Below, in pieces: positions 15,251 through 18,700 of a stretch of DNA of 18,700 nucleotides. The translations under genes were made by a program, and so were the position numbers. Where the stretch lies: positions 1 through 18,700 of the forward strand of contig JBAXRT010000047.1 in assembly GCA_037131065.1 (NCBI GenBank), written 5' to 3'. The notes beneath the pieces are model-generated. The model was not told where the DNA came from and made no database searches. It was given only the letters and a program-made list of their open reading frames with translations. Origin of the DNA: JBAXRT01 sp037131065 (GTDB taxonomy: Bacteria; Bacteroidota; Bacteroidia; Bacteroidales; FEN-979). How positions within the stretch are numbered: the stretch's first letter is position 1; every line of letters begins with the position of its first letter.

Positions 15251-17182
15251 TCAATGGTAGATGAAATTATTGTTGCGATATCCGGCGGCTGTGTTACTGT
15301 ACCAGTCGGTCATCAGCACACCTCCCGATTCGGCCCATTCAACGAAATGAAGATAGGCTTCATTGATCGGAGTATATTCCGTCGCGTACTCAAAAGTCCC
15401 GGGAATATCCAGTGCCCATGGCAGTTTTGTGGATGTCTGGTAATAGAAGAGATTGGCGGGATCGGAAGCATCCTCGTGCGTGCCCAGATAATTGATATTT
15501 GCCAGGTCGGTGGGAGGATGGTTGATCAGGTGGTCCTCACGACCTCTTTCCTGGTTTATGATAAGGAAAGGATTCCAGGTATCCAGGCCAATGTCAGCCG
15601 CTGTGTAAGTATCTGGAGGAACACTCAAGGTGAGCGTAAGGGTAGTCGGAGTGTAGAAGTTACTCCCTATGATGGTGTTAGCAATACCTGGCATATATTT
15701 ACCTGCCTTGTCGAAAACGATAACAACGGGTTTTGTTTGTCCTGATTCCAGATGGGTGGTTCCATCCAGGGTGACAAGGGTCCCATTGACGTCATACCCC
15801 GTAACATGCAAATTTGCAAGAAGCGAGCCAATTGCGCCAGGTAGCTGGAATCCGAATCCATTGTTCTGGCCGGCGCCTGCGGCACGGACTTCAAAAGATC
15901 CGATAACCTCCACTATCTTGTTTGAAGCGTTAGTTACCACCTCGAAACGATAACCGAGAACGAGATCATTACAGTCATAATCACCGGTAGAGGGCCACAG
16001 GTCTTCAAATAGCAGTGTTCCTGGCCCTGCAGCAGGAAAGAAATTATCAAATGTTTTCAAAGGATCGTTCGGATAATCATCATTGTTATCCGCAACGCCG
16101 TCACCATCGGAATCCAGCGAGGGAATGGGAGCAGGGATGGTGGAGCATTCATGCTCCAGTTCACCATCGTGACCATGTGGTGTGCGATCCTTGATCACAC
16201 CTGCCGTCGGGGATTCCTCATCACAGTCCCATGACCCGTTCAGGTCCGGATGCGTTCCCGGCACCTTTTTGTCGAAATTATCATGGATTTCGACAGCAGT
16301 TCTGGCAGTGTTCCAGCATCTTACTTCATCAATTTTACCACGCCAGTGCGAATTCGTAACCCCTCCCTCGTCCATGGCCCCGATCTTCAGATCTGCGGTG
16401 GAGGTCAGGTTGGCGCCATATGCGGGTGAATTGTCTTCTCTTTCAGCAACACCGTCTATGAATATTTTAATGGTCGATCCGCTTCTTTTAAATGCGACAT
16501 GATGCCAGTTCCCGTCATCAATGGAAGTCATTGAAGGCAGGGTTGAGATGTTGTTGATGTACCCCCTTACTTTACCATCTGAAGGATCGATGTACATCCC
16601 GTAATCAAGCCCTTTGGAAACGATTTTGCGTGCCCAGGGATCAGGGGTCCTGTCGGTCGTGTTAACCCAGGCTTCACAGGTAAAAGCACCTGTGCCGGGA
16701 GTAAATTCGGCATGATCACCAATCTTCACCGCATCATCAATCCCGTCGAGATCAACGGCCTTATTTGTTGAGGTGAGAACACTTTTCAGGGAGTAAATAT
16801 TTATATTGATTATTCCCTGATCGAGTTTTATTTTTTTGCCGTTGACAGTAACTCCGGTCATCGAGGTGGGAAGTGAGACCGGAATAATACTTTCGGTTTT
16901 GCCTTTTTCAATCATACTTTTATGAAGCATTGCAGATCCGTCGTCTGTTCGTATCTCAATGATCTGGTTCTCATTACCGCTAACGATAAAAGTATACAGA
17001 GCCGTCATTTTCCATTGAAAATTTTCAGGAACGACAAGATCATACACGGACCTGGTATTGCCAGGGAGCGGAGCCTGATTATTTTTATTCCTGCAGCCTC
17101 CCATGATAAAGATCAAGAAAAGAACACACAGGATCGATGCCTTATTGATGTTCTCAAACGCTTTGTGTCCGATGGTTTTCAT
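15251..17182 (-). CDS. LamG and LruC domain lipoprotein
   Basis: The product is 643 residues. The N-terminus has a hydrophobic stretch ending GGC (Cys30), a lipoprotein signal. Residues about 45-130 form an uncharacterised beta-rich region. A LamG/concanavalin-A-like domain spans about 141-310 (AVDLDGIDDAVKIGD, FTCEAWVN, WHHVAFKRSGSTIKIFIDG, GKIDEVRCWN). A calcium-binding type loop LDSDGDGVADNNDDYP (356-371) leads into a LruC domain (about 388-640), recognised from FEDLWPSTGDYDCNDLVLGYRF (392-413) and the late WALDIP and YLHFVEWAESGG motifs. It is probably displayed in the outer membrane, and LamG suggests glycan or protein binding. The LruC domain is named from a Leptospira lipoprotein; its role in Bacteroidota is unclear. 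The gene has its own promoter and terminator and so appears monocistronic. Confidence 0.88.
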   Translation of the reverse strand: MKTIGHKAFENINKASILCVLFLIFIMGGCRNKNNQAPLPGNTRSVYDLVVPENFQWKMTALYTFIVSGNENQIIEIRTDDGSAMLHKSMIEKGKTESIIPVSLPTSMTGVTVNGKKIKLDQGIININIYSLKSVLTSTNKAVDLDGIDDAVKIGDHAEFTPGTGAFTCEAWVNTTDRTPDPWARKIVSKGLDYGMYIDPSDGKVRGYINNISTLPSMTSIDDGNWHHVAFKRSGSTIKIFIDGVAEREDNSPAYGANLTSTADLKIGAMDEGGVTNSHWRGKIDEVRCWNTARTAVEIHDNFDKKVPGTHPDLNGSWDCDEESPTAGVIKDRTPHGHDGELEHECSTIPAPIPSLDSDGDGVADNNDDYPNDPLKTFDNFFPAAGPGTLLFEDLWPSTGDYDCNDLVLGYRFEVVTNASNKIVEVIGSFEVRAAGAGQNNGFGFQLPGAIGSLLANLHVTGYDVNGTLVTLDGTTHLESGQTKPVVIVFDKAGKYMPGIANTIIGSNFYTPTTLTLTLSVPPDTYTAADIGLDTWNPFLIINQERGREDHLINHPPTDLANINYLGTHEDASDPANLFYYQTSTKLPWALDIPGTFEYATEYTPINEAYLHFVEWAESGGVLMTDWYSNTAAGYRNNNFIYH

Positions 17183-17205
17183 TTTGCTCTTTTTTGAGAT
17201 TATAG

Positions 17206-17234
17206 CAAAAGTAGACCAGACATGCTATGGACAA
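17206..17234 (-). promoter_or_regulatory. -33/-7 promoter of the LamG/LruC lipoprotein gene
   Basis: On the minus strand TTG (17232-17234), an 18-nt spacer and TACTTTTG (17206-17213) match the Bacteroidota consensus exactly. The predicted leader is about 17 nt before the ATG at 17182. Confidence 0.75.
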
Positions 17235-17259
17235 AAATTGAAATTAGTAATCGTAGCTG

Positions 17260-17293
17260 TTAATTAAGTAAGTGTGATCTTACATGGATGTAA
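17260..17293. repeat. Cluster of short inverted repeats between the LruC gene and the Crp/Fnr gene
   Basis: Three overlapping dyads are seen: TTAATTAA (17260-17267), GTAAG-N6-CTTAC (17268-17283) and TTACAT-GG-ATGTAA (17280-17293). No T-tract follows on either strand, so a standard terminator is unlikely. They lie 26 bp upstream of the LruC -33 element and 32 bp past the regulator's stop. They may be operator sites or a processed 3' end; this is inference. Confidence 0.4.
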
Positions 17294-17325
17294 ATGCTTT
17301 TCGGAAAAATCTAAGCAAAGGATCC

Positions 17326-18030
17326 TTACCCTACTTTACTGATCTTTTCAAGCCGGTCGAAATCCCTGATCTCGATCTGTTTACCGCTTACCGAAAGGAT
17401 CCCCTCCTTGTGAAATTTCGTGAGGGTGTGAATGACGTTTTCGGTGGAACAGCCTGCGAATTCCGAAAGTTCTTTCCGGGAAAGGGAGAGTGTGAAAGTG
17501 TTGCTGTTGTAAATAGATTTTGAGAGATAGATGATCACATCGGCCACTTTGCCATTCACCTGTTTGTGTGCCAGACTGATGAAATTCAGGATGGAGTTCT
17601 TGAACATGCCCGTGATGATCTCAAGAAGCGTAAGCATATAACTCGTATTGGAAAGTGCGATCTCCTTAAGTGTTGGGATTTCAATCAGGCAGCATTCACA
17701 GTCTTCAACGGCGAATACCGAAAACATATTGATCCCCTGGTTGAAAATGTTCGCCCCTCCAATCAGGGATGGAGCACGGGTGATGGTCAGGATCTGGTTC
17801 CTTTCGCTCTCATCCTCAACACTGAACTTAACGATCCCCTTTTGCAAAAAAACAAGATGTGTCGCAGTTGCATTCTGCTTGAGGATGGACTCTCCCTTTC
17901 TGAACCTCAACTGGGTCGATTGCTTTTGGAGCTTTTCAAACTCTGATTGCTGTATGTACTTGCAACTTATGATCTTGAAAAGACATGTGTCGCAATTATA
18001 TAGTTTCAATCTCGATTCGTAGGTGATCAT
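17326..18030 (-). CDS. Crp/Fnr-family transcriptional regulator with FNR-like cysteine pattern
   Basis: The product is 234 residues. A cyclic-nucleotide-binding-type beta-roll (about 25-130, RKGESILKQNATATHLVFLQKGIVKF), dimerisation helix (about 130-158) and winged helix-turn-helix (about 180-222, LSRKELSEFAGCSTENVIHTLTKFHKEGIL) are in the usual order. N-terminal cysteines C13-x2-C16-x6-C23 and Cys114 (in DCECCLIEI) resemble the C-x2-C-x5-C plus central Cys that bind the [4Fe-4S] cluster in E. coli FNR; Cys114 aligns with FNR Cys122 without gaps from AVE/ALE. The recognition helix reads ENVIH where FNR has ETISR, so target DNA should differ. An oxygen- or redox-sensing role is plausible but unproved. 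The ATG at 18030 is the only Met before residue 102. It is preceded by an A8 run and a close -7 element. Confidence 0.9.
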   Translation of the reverse strand: MITYESRLKLYNCDTCLFKIISCKYIQQSEFEKLQKQSTQLRFRKGESILKQNATATHLVFLQKGIVKFSVEDESERNQILTITRAPSLIGGANIFNQGINMFSVFAVEDCECCLIEIPTLKEIALSNTSYMLTLLEIITGMFKNSILNFISLAHKQVNGKVADVIIYLSKSIYNSNTFTLSLSRKELSEFAGCSTENVIHTLTKFHKEGILSVSGKQIEIRDFDRLEKISKVG

Positions 18031-18041
18031 TTTTTTTTCGA

Positions 18042-18049
18042 CAAAGTTA
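18042..18049 (-). promoter_or_regulatory. -7 promoter element of the Crp/Fnr gene
   Basis: The minus strand reads TAACTTTG (TAnnTTTG), only 11 nt from the ATG at 18030. The predicted start falls within the A8 run next to the start codon, implying a leader of about 5 nt. No TTG is found at the usual -33 spacing. Confidence 0.5.
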
Positions 18050-18057
18050 ACTAATTC

Positions 18058-18071
18058 ACAATTATAATTGT
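18058..18071. promoter_or_regulatory. Perfect 14-bp palindrome upstream of the Crp/Fnr promoter
   Basis: The sequence ACAATTATAATTGT is its own reverse complement. It lies 8 bp upstream of the -7 element, in the place where a homodimeric regulator could control access of RNA polymerase. It may be an autoregulatory operator for the adjacent Crp/Fnr protein; this is inference, since AT-rich DNA gives such dyads by chance. Confidence 0.35.
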
Positions 18072-18164
18072 TATCATAAAAAATGAAAAAATGCAGTTTA
18101 ATTTATGTGAATGTATCATTCTACATGGTATAGCATAAGTCAGAATACTCATATCAAGATATAT

Positions 18165-18196
18165 AAAAAAAAACCGCCCGGTATATCGGACGGTTC
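18165..18196 (-). terminator. Rho-independent terminator of the small His-rich gene
   Basis: On the minus strand ACCGTCCG pairs with CGGGCGGT (one U-G wobble) around the loop ATATAC and is followed by T9. It lies about 25 bp past the stop at 18221 and separates this gene from the Crp/Fnr gene. Confidence 0.88.
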
Positions 18197-18220
18197 TGAA
18201 CCTGAAAAAGAATCCAACCC

Positions 18221-18397
18221 TTACTGTGTGGATCTGTTCTCAGAAATAACGTGAGCATGCTGATGGACCGGCTTGAGAACCTTTTTGTTTGCGTTATTGA
18301 AATGGCAATGGCCTTTATCAAGGTAGACTTCGGTATACTGACTGTAAGAAATCCAACCCATCACGGCAATCAGACTGATGATGATGAACTTTTCCAT
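18221..18397 (-). CDS. 58-residue exported or membrane-anchored His-rich peptide, unknown function
   Basis: This short frame runs from ATG 18397 to TAA 18221. The N-terminus (MEKFIIISLIAVMGWISYSQ) is a signal peptide or membrane anchor with a possible cleavage after Ser19 or Gln20. The remaining 38 residues are polar, with two clusters of possible metal ligands: H30-C31-H32 and H45-Q-H47-A-H49. I do not recognise a family. Support for a real gene comes from a full TTTG-N20-TAGATTTG promoter upstream with a leader of about 28 nt, a strong terminator 25 bp downstream, and normal codon use. It stands alone as a monocistronic unit upstream of the Crp/Fnr gene. Metal binding, periplasmic or surface, is an inference from composition only. 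Confidence 0.72.
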   Translation of the reverse strand: MEKFIIISLIAVMGWISYSQYTEVYLDKGHCHFNNANKKVLKPVHQHAHVISENRSTQ

Positions 18398-18431
18398 GGT
18401 GTTTGATTTTGATGGTTAGTTAATTCGAAAA

Positions 18432-18463
18432 CAAATCTAATTCAACGGGGAGGGGCGATCAAA
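18432..18463 (-). promoter_or_regulatory. -33/-7 promoter of the small His-rich gene
   Basis: On the minus strand TTTG (18460-18463), a 20-nt spacer and TAGATTTG (18432-18439) match the Bacteroidota vegetative promoter. The predicted start is near 18425. Confidence 0.75.
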
Positions 18464-18700
18464 TTATTTATATGACCGCCATATTATTGATTGTGAATAG
18501 GGTCAGAAATCGTTTAAACACGATCAGCCAAAAAAGCGGGGAATTCACCGGAAGGGAAAGAGCGTTTAACCCCTAAATCAGGGTGTTGTTAATGCATTGT
18601 TAAAGAAAATTCAACCCGGTAGAAAGGGAAAATCTTTAAAAAATTCCCGGATTGGAATGACAGGAAAATGCCTTTGAAACTGGTGATCCAGACAGGATTC
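18464..18700. other. Right-edge region with no supportable gene
   Basis: I find no RNA gene, terminator or promoter matching TAnnTTTG here. At the very edge, a plus-strand ATG at 18668 opens a frame (MPLKLVIQTGF) that runs out of the window. A minus-strand frame is also open from the edge to a stop about 90 nt in. Neither is long enough to call. The region is AT-rich with GTTAA repeats (18589-18610) that might be regulatory for a gene beyond the edge. Confidence 0.3.

Noticed and set aside
14705..15745. 346-residue plus-strand frame
   Set aside because: It spans mscL antisense, a terminator and the 3' part of the LruC gene antisense. A real gene across these is not credible.
18151..18162. 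Dyad ATATC-AA-GATAT near the terminator, loosely like an FNR half-site pair
   Set aside because: It is AT-rich, downstream of the terminator and not placed at a promoter. Chance is the simplest explanation.
18668..18700. Possible start of a plus-strand gene at the window edge (MPLKLVIQTGF)
   Set aside because: Only 11 codons are visible, no promoter is seen, and a minus-strand frame is equally open. Not enough to call.
1..18700. Hidden CRISPR array, insertion sequence, tRNA or defence system
   Set aside because: I saw no regularly spaced repeats, transposase motifs, tRNA-like cloverleaf or nuclease/NTPase defence genes. The window is ordinary metabolic and envelope content.

Overview
The window looks like a chromosomal segment from a member of the Bacteroidota, probably a Bacteroidia-like lineage. 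Three things point there. One protein ends in a type IX secretion (Por secretion tail) sorting domain. A DUF3078 outer-membrane protein and a LruC-domain lipoprotein are present. Eight intergenic regions carry the phylum's TAnnTTTG -7 promoter element, three of them with a TTG 18-20 nt upstream. GC content is moderate and coding is dense, with 4-nt ATGA overlaps. I saw no tRNA, rRNA, CRISPR array, insertion sequence or phage gene.

Left part (1-5818, minus strand): a four-gene alpha-glucan operon read right to left. It encodes an inner-membrane MFS sugar transporter, a lipoprotein related to S9 prolyl oligopeptidases that has lost catalytic residues, 4-alpha-glucanotransferase (malQ), and a secreted GH13 neopullulanase/cyclomaltodextrinase-type amylase cut by the window edge. 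The inferred flow is periplasmic trimming of maltodextrins, uptake by the MFS carrier, and cytoplasmic disproportionation by MalQ. No SusC/SusD pair is visible. Divergent from this operon is pepE (alpha-aspartyl dipeptidase).

Middle (6591-13457): a T9SS-exported protein with three starch-binding-like beta-sandwich repeats and no catalytic domain, then glgB (glycogen branching enzyme), both on the minus strand. A 1014-residue hybrid histidine kinase (Cache-like sensor, PAS, GAF, HisKA, HATPase, receiver) is transcribed divergently from glgB. The alpha-glucan theme therefore continues here; a role for the kinase in it is only inferred from position.

Right part (13444-18700, minus strand): a small TPR-like membrane protein, a DUF3078 outer-membrane protein and mscL; a LamG/LruC lipoprotein with its own promoter and terminator; a Crp/Fnr-family regulator with an FNR-like cysteine pattern; and an unrecognised 58-residue exported His-rich peptide gene with its own strong promoter and terminator. 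The last 250 bases hold no gene I can support.

The items most worth a second look are the pseudo-peptidase lipoprotein embedded in the maltodextrin operon, the His-rich mini-protein, the non-catalytic surface starch-binding-like protein beside glgB, and the FNR-like regulator with an A-tract near-leaderless start.
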